Shown here piece by piece: positions 6,533 through 13,738 of a stretch of 16,689 nucleotides of DNA. The notes under the pieces are model-generated. The model made no database searches. It was given only the letters and a program-made list of their open reading frames with translations, and was not told the origin of the DNA. The first letter of the stretch is position 1. Every line of letters begins with the position of its first letter. The stretch is from an uncultured Rhodospirillales bacterium (lineage in GTDB: Bacteria > Pseudomonadota > Alphaproteobacteria > Acetobacterales > Acetobacteraceae), in the NCBI GenBank assembly GCA_903844785.1, contig CAIMVB010000030.1, positions 1 to 16,689 on the forward strand. The letters run 5' to 3'. The translations under genes and the position numbers were made by a program.

Positions 6533-7084
6533 ATGGACCAGCATTCAATTGACAAGGCGCCTGACGCCGCGGCCGATTGGCCGGATCAGATCTATTCTCT
6601 GCTCAAGACCCATAATATCACACAAGTGGCGCTGGTGCCGGATGCCGGGCATTCCCGGCTGATTCGCCGCTGCCTGGCCGACAATGAAATGACAGTGGTG
6701 ACGCTGACCACTGAAGAAGAAGGCATTGCGCTTTTGCAAGGCGCCTGGCTTGGTGGTGCGAAGGGCGTGCTGCTGATGCAATCTTCAGGCGTTGGCAATT
6801 GCATCAATATGCTTTCGCTTTCCATCATGCATCGCTGCCCGCTTCCCATGCTGGTGACGATGCGCGGCGATTTTGGCGAATTTAACCCGGCGCAGGTGCC
6901 GATGGGCAATGCCACGCAAACGGTGCTGGAAGCCATGGGTACGCTGGTGCACCGCGCCGATACGCCAGAAGATATCGCGCCCACGGTGAATGCCACCATT
7001 CGTCTGGCCTTTAACACTTTCCGCCCCACCGCAACCCTAATTGGTCAGCGCGTGCTTGGCGCCAAGACTTTCGGGAAGGACTGA
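6533..7084 (+). CDS. ThDP-dependent decarboxylase, alpha (Pyr-domain) subunit, ComD-like
   Basis: Pyrimidine-binding half of a two-subunit thiamine-diphosphate decarboxylase of the sulfopyruvate/phosphonopyruvate decarboxylase group, 183 aa. The cofactor-activating glutamate lies in LTTEEEGIALLQGAWLGG (E61-E63). The strong family block MQSSGVGNCINMLSLS (about 82-97) and the MRGDFGE motif (about 110-116) follow. Such enzymes decarboxylate 3-substituted pyruvates to the aldehyde in the cytoplasm. The C-terminal PP-binding half is the next gene, 4 nt downstream, as in archaeal ComD/ComE. The start at ATG 6533 gives the expected N-terminus; the frame extends upstream over arfB but without support. 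It opens a five-gene operon. Sulfopyruvate and phosphonopyruvate specificity cannot be separated by eye, and another 2-oxo acid is possible. Confidence 0.85.
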   Translation: MDQHSIDKAPDAAADWPDQIYSLLKTHNITQVALVPDAGHSRLIRRCLADNEMTVVTLTTEEEGIALLQGAWLGGAKGVLLMQSSGVGNCINMLSLSIMHRCPLPMLVTMRGDFGEFNPAQVPMGNATQTVLEAMGTLVHRADTPEDIAPTVNATIRLAFNTFRPTATLIGQRVLGAKTFGKD

Positions 7085-7088
7085 GAAA

Positions 7089-7691
7089 ATGCTTGCTGCT
7101 TCCGGAAAACTTGACCGCCGTGAATTGACCCGCGCGCTGCTTACGGATCGTGGGGATATGCTGGTGATTGCCGGGCTTGGCGCGCCAGCCTGGGACATTA
7201 CGGCCATTGGTGATTGTGCCGAAAACCTGCCGCTTTGGGGCGGCATGGGCGGCGCTGCCATGATCGGCCTTGGTCTGGCGCTGGCGCAGCCCAAGCGCAA
7301 AGTGCTGGTGATTACCGGCGATGGCGAAATGCTGATGGGCATTGGCGCGCTGGCAACCATTGCGGTGCAGAAGCCCGCCAATCTTTCGATCGTGGTGCAA
7401 GATAATGAGCATTACGGCGAAACCGGCATGCAGGAAACCGCAACGCGCCATGGCGTTGATCTGGTCATGATGGCCAAGGGCGCGGGTATCACGAATACCA
7501 TGTTCGTCACCAAGCCTGATGAAGTGCCTGCCTTGCATAAGGCAATTCATGCCGGGAATGGCCCATTCTTCGCGGTGGCGAAGATTGATGCCACCAGCAA
7601 GCCCTTGGTGCTGCCGCCGCGCGAAGGTGCGCTATTGCAGGCGCGCATGCGTGAAGCGGTGATGGGGCCGGCGGCGCATCATCAATTGTAA
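7089..7691 (+). CDS. ThDP-dependent decarboxylase, beta (PP-domain) subunit, ComE-like
   Basis: Diphosphate-binding half of the split decarboxylase, 200 aa. It has the ThDP/Mg2+ motif beginning with GDG at 77-79 and ending at D105-N106 (ITGDGEMLMGIGALATIA, then NLSIVVQDNEHYGETG), the classic GDG-X(25-30)-N pattern. A preceding GGMGGAAMIGLGLA loop is usual in this group, and the NEHYGETG stretch is characteristic of sulfopyruvate/phosphonopyruvate decarboxylases. It starts 4 nt after the ComD-like stop with GGAAGGA about 8 nt upstream. The two would form a mixed alpha/beta oligomer with active sites at the interface. A 54-nt gap separates it from the Bug gene that follows. Confidence 0.86.
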   Translation: MLAASGKLDRRELTRALLTDRGDMLVIAGLGAPAWDITAIGDCAENLPLWGGMGGAAMIGLGLALAQPKRKVLVITGDGEMLMGIGALATIAVQKPANLSIVVQDNEHYGETGMQETATRHGVDLVMMAKGAGITNTMFVTKPDEVPALHKAIHAGNGPFFAVAKIDATSKPLVLPPREGALLQARMREAVMGPAAHHQL

Positions 7692-7745
7692 TTGAACGAC
7701 GTCAGCCGACGAAGATCGGCGGCGCCCAAACAAAGGGAGGAAATG

Positions 7746-8711
7746 ATGCAAAGACGGCAAATTCTGGCGGGGCTCGCGGCGATAGCAGCAAGCCCCGCGC
7801 TGGCCCAGGCACAATGGAGCCCGGATCGGCCCATTCGCGTGATTGTTCCCTTCGCCCCAGGCGGCAGCACGGATATCACGGCGCGCCTGGTGGCTGAGGC
7901 AATTTCAGCCCGGCTTGGCCAGCCTGTTGTCATCGAAAATCGCCCCGGCGCCGCAGGGAATATCGGCAGCGAAGCGGTCGCGCGCGCGGCACCAGATGGC
8001 TATACGCTGGTGATGGCGACGAGTTCCACCCATGCGACAAATGCCGCGCTTTATCGCAATATGCCTTTTGATGCGCAGCGCGATTTTGCGCCGATCAGCC
8101 AAACCACCTTCATCCCCAATCTGTTGGTAGTGCACCCGGATGTGCCGGCGCGCGATTTCGCCGGCCTTGTGGCGGAAGCCAAGGCAAAGCCGGGCGTGCT
8201 AAATTTCGGCAATGCCGGTTCGGGCACATCACAGCATCTTTCTGCCGCTTTGATCGCCGCGCGCACCGGCATTGACGTGACGCATGTTTCCTATCGCGGT
8301 GGCACGCCGGCCGTCACGGATTTGATGGGCGGGAAAATCCAGGCCATGGCAGCACCCTTGGTTGAGGTGATTGCACATGTGCAGGCGGGCAGGCTACGCG
8401 CCATTGCCGTGACGACTGCACGGCGTTCAGAATTGCTACCGGATGTGCCGACCATTGCGGAAACCCTGCCTGGTTTCGAAGTGGCGCTCTGGAATGGCTA
8501 TATGGCGCCAGCAAATACGCCAGCGCCCATCGTCAATCGCATCGCCGCCGAAATTCGCACTGTGATGCGCACGAATGAGATGAAGGCAAAGCTCGCCCAG
8601 CAGGGGAGCGAGCCTGTTGGCTCCACGCCTGAAGAATTTCGCGCTTTCCTTGCTGCGGAAATTCCGAAATGGTCGGAACTCGTGCGTATTTCAGGCGCCA
8701 AGGTAGAATAG
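7746..8711 (+). CDS. Bug/TctC-family periplasmic carboxylate receptor (copy 3, in the catabolic operon)
   Basis: TTT-family solute receptor, 321 aa, with a signal peptide at about residues 1-22 (MQRRQILAGLAAIAASPALA). It carries the clearest Bug consensus in the window: RPIRVIVPFAPGGSTDITA, then VIENRPGAAGNIGSEA, then PDGYTL, and VSYRGGTPAVTDL in the second lobe. ATG 7746 was preferred because AGGGAGG (7734-7740) is 5 nt upstream; ATG 7743 is only 2 nt away, and a TTG-led extension to 7692 lacks support. It sits between the ComE-like gene and the dehydrogenase gene (8-nt gap downstream), so it probably binds the acid these enzymes process. It is closely similar in its motifs to copy 2. No TctA/TctB gene is in the window. 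Confidence 0.93.
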   Translation: MQRRQILAGLAAIAASPALAQAQWSPDRPIRVIVPFAPGGSTDITARLVAEAISARLGQPVVIENRPGAAGNIGSEAVARAAPDGYTLVMATSSTHATNAALYRNMPFDAQRDFAPISQTTFIPNLLVVHPDVPARDFAGLVAEAKAKPGVLNFGNAGSGTSQHLSAALIAARTGIDVTHVSYRGGTPAVTDLMGGKIQAMAAPLVEVIAHVQAGRLRAIAVTTARRSELLPDVPTIAETLPGFEVALWNGYMAPANTPAPIVNRIAAEIRTVMRTNEMKAKLAQQGSEPVGSTPEEFRAFLAAEIPKWSELVRISGAKVE

Positions 8712-8719
8712 GAAACACC

Positions 8720-9694
8720 ATGCCCCATATCGTTTGCCTCCGCCCGCTACATCCTGACGCCATGGCAAGGCTGCATGCGGAACCTGATTTCAAGGTCACC
8801 ATGTTGACCGAGGTGAATACAGACACCCTGCGGGAGCCGATGCAAACCGCAGACGCCATCATTGTGCGCGCTACGCCGATCAATCGTGACTTTCTGGCCA
8901 ATGCACCGATGCTATCCATCTGTGCGCGCCATGGCGTGGGCTATGACGCGGTAGATGTGAAGGCACTCACGGAACGCGGCATTCCGCTGACCGTCACGCC
9001 CGATGCAAATGCGCTTTCAGTCGCCGAACACGCCATGATGCTGATGCTTTCCACATCGCGGCGTACGCTAGACTATGACAAGAACTTGCGCGCACTGGAT
9101 TGGGGTTCCAAGCCTTCGCTGAAAACCTGGGATCTTTCCGGGCGAAAGGTGCTGATCATCGGCTTTGGGCGCATCGGTGGGCGCGTGGCACGGCTTTGCA
9201 ACGCTTTCGGGATGGAGGTATTGGTGCACGACCCCTATATCCCGCAAAACACCATCAAGGGTGCTGGTTTCCGCCCGATCAAGAATCTGCATGAAGGTTT
9301 GGCGGAAGCCGATATCGTTACCACCCATTGCCCAAGCAATGAAGAAACGCGCAGCATGGTGAATGCCACCTTCCTGGCGGCCATGAAGCCGGGCGGCACC
9401 TATATTAATACCGCGCGCGGCACGCTGGTGGATGAAGCGGCGCTGACGGCGGCGCTGAAGACCGGGCATTTGGCGACCGCGGGACTTGATGTGTTCTGGG
9501 AAGAACCCGTCACCACGCGCTTGCCTTTGCTTGATCTGCCGAATGTCGTCGTCTCCCCCCATTCCGCCGCCGCGACGGAACAGGGCATGCGCCGCATGGG
9601 GCTTTCCTGTGCGGAGAGCATCATCAGCTATTTCAAGGGTCAGCTTGATCCCGATGTCGTCATCAATAAGGAGGTGCTGCGCGGCAACGCGTAG
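8720..9694 (+). CDS. D-isomer-specific 2-hydroxyacid dehydrogenase (SerA/PGDH family)
   Basis: Cytoplasmic NAD(P)-dependent dehydrogenase that interconverts a 2-hydroxy acid and its 2-oxo acid, 324 aa. The Rossmann motif is GFGRIG (148-153), with D171 after the second strand (VLVHDPY) suggesting NAD preference. The catalytic triad is visible: R233 in NTARGTLVDE, E262 in the EEP motif, and H281 in SPHSAAAT. The substrate-binding RHGVGYDAVDV loop is at about 70-80. ATG 8720 has AGGA 6 nt upstream and lies 8 nt after the Bug stop. The characterised (S)-sulfolactate dehydrogenase SlcC belongs to this same broad family, which with ComDE makes sulfolactate one candidate substrate. Glyoxylate/hydroxypyruvate reductase or 3-phosphoglycerate dehydrogenase activity cannot be excluded. 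Confidence 0.9.
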   Translation: MPHIVCLRPLHPDAMARLHAEPDFKVTMLTEVNTDTLREPMQTADAIIVRATPINRDFLANAPMLSICARHGVGYDAVDVKALTERGIPLTVTPDANALSVAEHAMMLMLSTSRRTLDYDKNLRALDWGSKPSLKTWDLSGRKVLIIGFGRIGGRVARLCNAFGMEVLVHDPYIPQNTIKGAGFRPIKNLHEGLAEADIVTTHCPSNEETRSMVNATFLAAMKPGGTYINTARGTLVDEAALTAALKTGHLATAGLDVFWEEPVTTRLPLLDLPNVVVSPHSAAATEQGMRRMGLSCAESIISYFKGQLDPDVVINKEVLRGNA

Positions 9695-9705
9695 TAGTGC
9701 CCATC

Positions 9706-11079
9706 ATGGAAAATCCCTTGCTGGTTCTGGCGGATCACGCCGCTTCATGGCGGAGCCGTCCGGTGGATGCGGAAGTCGCGCATCATGCGCGCCGCGCTTT
9801 GGTGGATTGGTTCGCTGCCTTGCTGCCGGGCGCATCGCGCGCGCCGGCCACGCTGATGTCAGCCGCGCTGGAAGATGAAACGCGCGGCGGTGGTGGGGCG
9901 GTATGTTACGTCAGCGGCCGCCAAGTGCCGCTACGCCATGCGGCGCTATTGAATGGCACGGCGTCTCATACCGTGGAATTCGACGATATTTATCGCTACG
10001 CGGTGTATCACCCCGGCTGCCCGACCATTGCGGCAGCGCTGGCGGCAGCGCAAACGCGCGGCGCGGATATGGATCTGCTGCTGCGCGCCATGATTGCGGG
10101 GTATGAGGTATCGTGTCGCATCGGCGTTGCGGTGCAGCCTTCTCACTATGATTTCTGGCATACTACCGGCACGGTCGGCACCTTTGGTGCAGCGGCGGCG
10201 GTGGCCGTCGCGCTGAATTGCGATGCAGAACGCACGGCGCACGCCATTGCAACCTGCGCCACCATGGCAAGCGGCCTGCAACAAGCCTTTCGGGGTGAAG
10301 GCATGTCGAAGCCTTTGCATCCCGGCCATGCGGCGGAAGCCGGCGCCATGGCGGCCATGGCAGCGGCTCGTGGCATGACCGGTGCGCTGGATGTGCTGCA
10401 TGGCCCGGCGGGTTTTGCAGCCGCCACCAGTGAAGATACCGGCAAATGGGAAAAGCCACTCGCCAATATCGGCAAGCCCTATGCCATCACTGACATGACC
10501 TTCAAGAATCACGGCTGCTGCGGGCATATCTTCGCAGCGCTTGATGCCGTGCGCGATTTGCAACTTGAAGCCGGCTTCAGCGCTGCCGATGTGCTTGGCG
10601 TGCATGTCGGTGGCTATAAGGCGACCAAGGATGTCTGTGATCGCCCGACAGCCTCCACCGAACAGGATTGCCGCTTCTCAACGCAATTCACCGTGGCGAC
10701 CATGCTGCTGCATGGCGGTGTGCGATTGGCGGCCTTCGAGCCAGAGCGCCTGACCGATCCCACCATTCGCGCGCTGATGCCGAAGGTAACAGTCGCGCTT
10801 GACCCGGAATGCGCGGCTGCCTTCCCATCCAAGCGTTCCGCCAAGGTTGAGATCAAACTGCGCGATGGCCGCGTGCTGAACCGCCATCAGCATACCCGTA
10901 AGGGTGATCCAGATGCGCCACTTTCGGATGCGGATTTGTCCGATAAATTCCTGGAACTGACAGCAGATTCGATCGGTACGCAGGAAGCCAAGGCGTTGCT
11001 GGAAGCGCTGTGGAAGGGCTCTGCACTGCCTGGCATTGTGAAACTGCGCAGCCAAACCGCGTTGCGCGCGGCGGAATAA
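9706..11079 (+). CDS. MmgE/PrpD family protein
   Basis: Member of the MmgE/PrpD fold family, which includes 2-methylcitrate dehydratase, cis-aconitate decarboxylase and iminodisuccinate epimerase. At 457 aa it is full length. Family patches are visible: EFDDIYRYAVYHPGCPTIAAA (about 91-110; D93, D94, H102), the second active-site region KPLHPGHAAEAGAMAAMAA (about 202-220; H205, H208), and a HGCCGH stretch in the central part. It acts on polycarboxylates in the cytoplasm, but the exact reaction cannot be read from sequence. The start is uncertain: GTG 9697 lies 2 nt after the dehydrogenase stop and ATG 9706 lies 11 nt after it, neither with a clear Shine-Dalgarno, so translational coupling is likely. 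ATG was chosen. It is the last gene of the operon, followed by a hairpin terminator. Confidence 0.9.
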   Translation: MENPLLVLADHAASWRSRPVDAEVAHHARRALVDWFAALLPGASRAPATLMSAALEDETRGGGGAVCYVSGRQVPLRHAALLNGTASHTVEFDDIYRYAVYHPGCPTIAAALAAAQTRGADMDLLLRAMIAGYEVSCRIGVAVQPSHYDFWHTTGTVGTFGAAAAVAVALNCDAERTAHAIATCATMASGLQQAFRGEGMSKPLHPGHAAEAGAMAAMAAARGMTGALDVLHGPAGFAAATSEDTGKWEKPLANIGKPYAITDMTFKNHGCCGHIFAALDAVRDLQLEAGFSAADVLGVHVGGYKATKDVCDRPTASTEQDCRFSTQFTVATMLLHGGVRLAAFEPERLTDPTIRALMPKVTVALDPECAAAFPSKRSAKVEIKLRDGRVLNRHQHTRKGDPDAPLSDADLSDKFLELTADSIGTQEAKALLEALWKGSALPGIVKLRSQTALRAAE

Positions 11080-11085
11080 CAAGGG

Positions 11086-11112
11086 CGGGCGCGGGTCAAC
11101 CCCGCGCCCGTT
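11086..11112 (+). terminator. Intrinsic terminator after the MmgE/PrpD gene
   Basis: Perfect 10-bp stem CGGGCGCGGG (11086-11095) / CCCGCGCCCG (11100-11109) with a TCAA tetraloop, followed by TTCTACTTT. It lies between convergent genes. The T-run is broken, so termination may be partial or assisted. On the minus strand no T-run follows. Confidence 0.75.
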
Positions 11113-11117
11113 CTACT

Positions 11118-12617
11118 TTACCCAGCCAATACGTAGCCATAGGCCTTATTGCTGCGGTCGCCACCAGCCGCCGCGTATTGGGATTTAACGCGCGCAACAC
11201 CATCATTCTCAAGCCCCGCGCGGCGCTGATCATAGCGATACATTTTCGCCGAATTGCCGCCAAAGATCGCGGTCTTCACCGGGCCATCCGCCGGGCCAAG
11301 CGGCGCGAAGCCGTGGCGGCGCTGCATGTCTTCCGGAATCTCAAGCCGCCTTAGCGCTTCAATCTGCCATTGTGGGGAACCAGTCCAGATCGCATCCGTA
11401 CCCCAGACCACATGATCCGCACCAAGGCCACGGATCAAGGTGCCCATCAGTGCGGCACAAAGCCCGGGTTCAATCACCGTCGTCTGCGCGAAAATCTGGC
11501 CAAGATCACCATAGACATTCGTCACACCATATTTCGCCGGAATCTCCGCCAAATCCGTGGTCCAATCCACGCGCCCCGTGCGCGCGAATTGCTCAACACC
11601 CATCCCGGCGCCGCCGCCACCTGTCCAGCGATAGGCAGAATGGTAGATGACGAAATTCATCTGCGGCCAATCCTTGGCGGCCTTGCCGACATCATCAACA
11701 CCCGCGAAGGGCAACAGATGCGGGAATTGCTGCGTCACTTGCTGCGGGAAAAGCCCCTTATGCACGCAGACAGTTTTGATACCGGCTTTCAGTAGCCTTT
11801 CGTAGAAAGGATAGAGCAGCTTTTCATCATCCATCCGCCATGGGTGGATGGCCAAATGCTTATTGGTATTGTCGCCAATCGTATAGCCTTTGAAGCTATC
11901 GGGCTTGAGCTGTTCGATGGAACGTTCCACCTCCTCCATCCAGCCTGGCCGACCGGGCGTGAAAATGGCGTGGGACAGCACGCGCTTGGTGCCTGATGCG
12001 TCATTCACGCGCTTGCGTGCATCGAATTTCATGTCATTGGTCAGGAACCAGTCAATCGGTTCTTCCGAAGGCGCGCCGCTGATCAGCGCCACCTTGGTAT
12101 CCGAATCAAGAAACACTTCCTTGAACCAACTGGCTTCCATCAGATCCTGAATAGTCTGTTCCTTGCCTACCAAATCAGGATTCCAGCCTGCCTGGCCCAC
12201 CGCGCGCCGCGCATTCACGAAGGTCATAATGCGCGTATCGGGGCGCAGGAAATGCGTATGCACATCCATAATGAACTGGTCCTTCAGCGCCGCGGCACGC
12301 GCCACTGCTGCATCAGGCTGCTGCGCCTCGGCGCGACTGACGGCGTAGAGCGGGCCGTGGACTTCATTCATGGCAAGGAAAGCTGCCGCCATGCCAGACG
12401 CAGTCTGCAAAAAGCGCCGCCGCCCCAGGCCCTGCTTACCGCCGATTTCATCGGCCATTGCCTTGATGCGCGCTTCGACCGCCTTTTGTTTTTCGGTCTG
12501 CGGCATCGGCCAGAATTCATCGGATGAGACAACTTGCGTTGGTATCGGTGATGGGAACATCACCTCATCCGCTGGCTGCAATTGCTTCAGATCATCATCG
12601 GTCAGAAACCCGCCCAT
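11118..12617 (-). CDS. Amidohydrolase (Amidohydrolase_2-type TIM barrel) with internal Tat-like signal
   Basis: Metal-dependent hydrolase or decarboxylase of the amidohydrolase-2/ACMSD-like superfamily, 499 aa. The barrel starts at MDVHTHF (metal ligands H120 and H122). Further likely ligands are H286 in VCVHKG, H326 in IYHSAYRW and D408 in WGTDAIW, the order expected for this superfamily. About 100 residues precede the barrel. They include a twin-arginine motif RRRFL at 66-70, a hydrophobic stretch to about 83, and an AEA cleavage-like site near 98, which suggests Tat export. A 65-residue region before the twin arginines is unusually long. ATG 12617 is supported by AGGAG about 8 nt upstream; the frame is open for 19 codons further. 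It is convergent with the MmgE/PrpD operon and divergent from Bug copy 4. The substrate is unknown; the context suggests an acid, amide or lactone. Confidence 0.88.
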   Translation of the reverse strand: MGGFLTDDDLKQLQPADEVMFPSPIPTQVVSSDEFWPMPQTEKQKAVEARIKAMADEIGGKQGLGRRRFLQTASGMAAAFLAMNEVHGPLYAVSRAEAQQPDAAVARAAALKDQFIMDVHTHFLRPDTRIMTFVNARRAVGQAGWNPDLVGKEQTIQDLMEASWFKEVFLDSDTKVALISGAPSEEPIDWFLTNDMKFDARKRVNDASGTKRVLSHAIFTPGRPGWMEEVERSIEQLKPDSFKGYTIGDNTNKHLAIHPWRMDDEKLLYPFYERLLKAGIKTVCVHKGLFPQQVTQQFPHLLPFAGVDDVGKAAKDWPQMNFVIYHSAYRWTGGGGAGMGVEQFARTGRVDWTTDLAEIPAKYGVTNVYGDLGQIFAQTTVIEPGLCAALMGTLIRGLGADHVVWGTDAIWTGSPQWQIEALRRLEIPEDMQRRHGFAPLGPADGPVKTAIFGGNSAKMYRYDQRRAGLENDGVARVKSQYAAAGGDRSNKAYGYVLAG

Positions 12618-12621
12618 ATCC

Positions 12622-12643
12622 CGTCTCCTGCCCTGGGGAGACG
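12622..12643 (-). promoter_or_regulatory. Hairpin that buries the amidohydrolase ribosome-binding site
   Basis: Perfect 7-bp inverted repeat CGTCTCC (12622-12628) / GGAGACG (12637-12643) with an 8-nt loop. In the amidohydrolase mRNA the 3' arm of the hairpin contains the GGAG Shine-Dalgarno and ends 4 nt before the ATG at 12617. This geometry could repress or gate translation. A DNA operator is the alternative. Confidence 0.5.
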
Positions 12644-12706
12644 ATAGTCTTCGCCAGCGGGTCATGGATGGCAAGAAAAATCAGGACATCAAAGGGGAAA
12701 TCCTGC

Positions 12707-12734
12707 TTGCCTTGATACCCCACGTAATCATATT
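12707..12734 (+). promoter_or_regulatory. Weak candidate promoter for Bug copy 4
   Basis: TTGCCT (12707-12712) and CATATT (12729-12734) are 16 nt apart in the divergent region between the amidohydrolase gene and the receptor gene. Both boxes are partial matches. The strong GGAGGA ribosome site follows at 12753-12758. Confidence 0.3.
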
Positions 12735-12762
12735 GATCCTTTAAGAATTTCCGGAGGAAACC

Positions 12763-13731
12763 ATGATCTCTCGCCGCCACTTGGCCCTGCTTGCCGCCCC
12801 TGCCCTGCTGCCTGGGGTGGCCCGTGCGCAAGATGCCTGGCCGAACCGGCCCGTGACGCTGGTGGTGCCCTGGGCGGCGGGCGGTTCCACGGATGCCGTC
12901 GCGCGCATTCTGGCGCAGAAGCTTTCCACCGATACGGGGCGCAGCTTTGTGGTGGACAACCGCACCGGCGCCAATGGCACGATTGGCTTCAATAGCGTCG
13001 CCCGCGCGCGGCCTGACGGCTACACCATGCTGGTCAGCACTGTCAGCACCTATGCCATGGCGCCGCATCTGATGCCGCTACCCTATGACAATGAAAAGGA
13101 TTTCATTGGCATCGGGCTGATTGCTTCCATGCCGATTATCATGGTGGTCAATCCAAGCTTCCCCGCGCGCACGCTGGCGGAATATGTGGAAATCGCACGC
13201 CGGCCGAACAGCAACCTGACCTATGCCAATTCCGGCACCGGTTCTTCAACGCATTTGGCGACCGAGCTTTTCTTGCAGGAAGCGAAGCTCACCATCCAGG
13301 ATGTCGGCTATCGCGGCGGGGCGCCGGCGGTACAGGCGGTGCTCGCCAATGAAACACCCATGGTGTTCCAGGCAGCATCAGGCATTTTGCCGCATATCCG
13401 TTCTGGTGCCTTGCGCGCCTTGGCGGTGGCCACCAAAGAACGAAGCCCCCTTACACCCGAAATCCCGACCTTCGCCGAACAAGGCTTCCCGGGCGTGGAA
13501 GTAGTGGAACATATCGCGCTGCAGGCGCCCGCTGGCATGACTGCCGATATCGCTGCGCGCATGCACGCGCTGACCAAGGCGGCGATGGAAGCGCCCGATA
13601 CGCGTGAACGCCTGAGCGCGCTTGCCGTAGTGCCAACGGTTGGCAGCACGGCGGAATGGCCGGCCTATTTCGCGGCGGAAAACGCCAAATGGCGCAACAT
13701 GATTCAGGCGCGCAATATCAAATTACAATAG
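12763..13731 (+). CDS. Bug/TctC-family periplasmic carboxylate receptor (copy 4)
   Basis: TTT-family periplasmic receptor, 322 aa. A signal peptide covers about residues 1-22 (MISRRHLALLAAPALL then PGVARA before QD). Bug signatures follow: RPVTLVVPWAAGGSTDAVA, then VDNRTGANGTIGFNSVA, PDGYTM, and VGYRGGAPAVQAVL. The second motif departs from the NRPGAGGN form of copies 1-3 by having NRTGANGT, which suggests a different ligand group. ATG 12763 has GGAGGA at 12753-12758. The gene is divergent from the amidohydrolase across 145 bp and may be co-regulated with it, so its ligand could be the amidohydrolase substrate or product. It ends only 7 nt before the convergent COQ10-type gene, with no room for a terminator. 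Confidence 0.92.
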   Translation: MISRRHLALLAAPALLPGVARAQDAWPNRPVTLVVPWAAGGSTDAVARILAQKLSTDTGRSFVVDNRTGANGTIGFNSVARARPDGYTMLVSTVSTYAMAPHLMPLPYDNEKDFIGIGLIASMPIIMVVNPSFPARTLAEYVEIARRPNSNLTYANSGTGSSTHLATELFLQEAKLTIQDVGYRGGAPAVQAVLANETPMVFQAASGILPHIRSGALRALAVATKERSPLTPEIPTFAEQGFPGVEVVEHIALQAPAGMTADIAARMHALTKAAMEAPDTRERLSALAVVPTVGSTAEWPAYFAAENAKWRNMIQARNIKLQ

Positions 13732-13738
13732 TATGGGA

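Noticed and set aside
7705..7720. A 5-bp hairpin (GCCGA/TCGGC) in the gap between the ComE-like and Bug genes
   Set aside because: The stem is short with no T-run. It could be a weak processing or attenuation site, but such stems are common by chance at this GC content.
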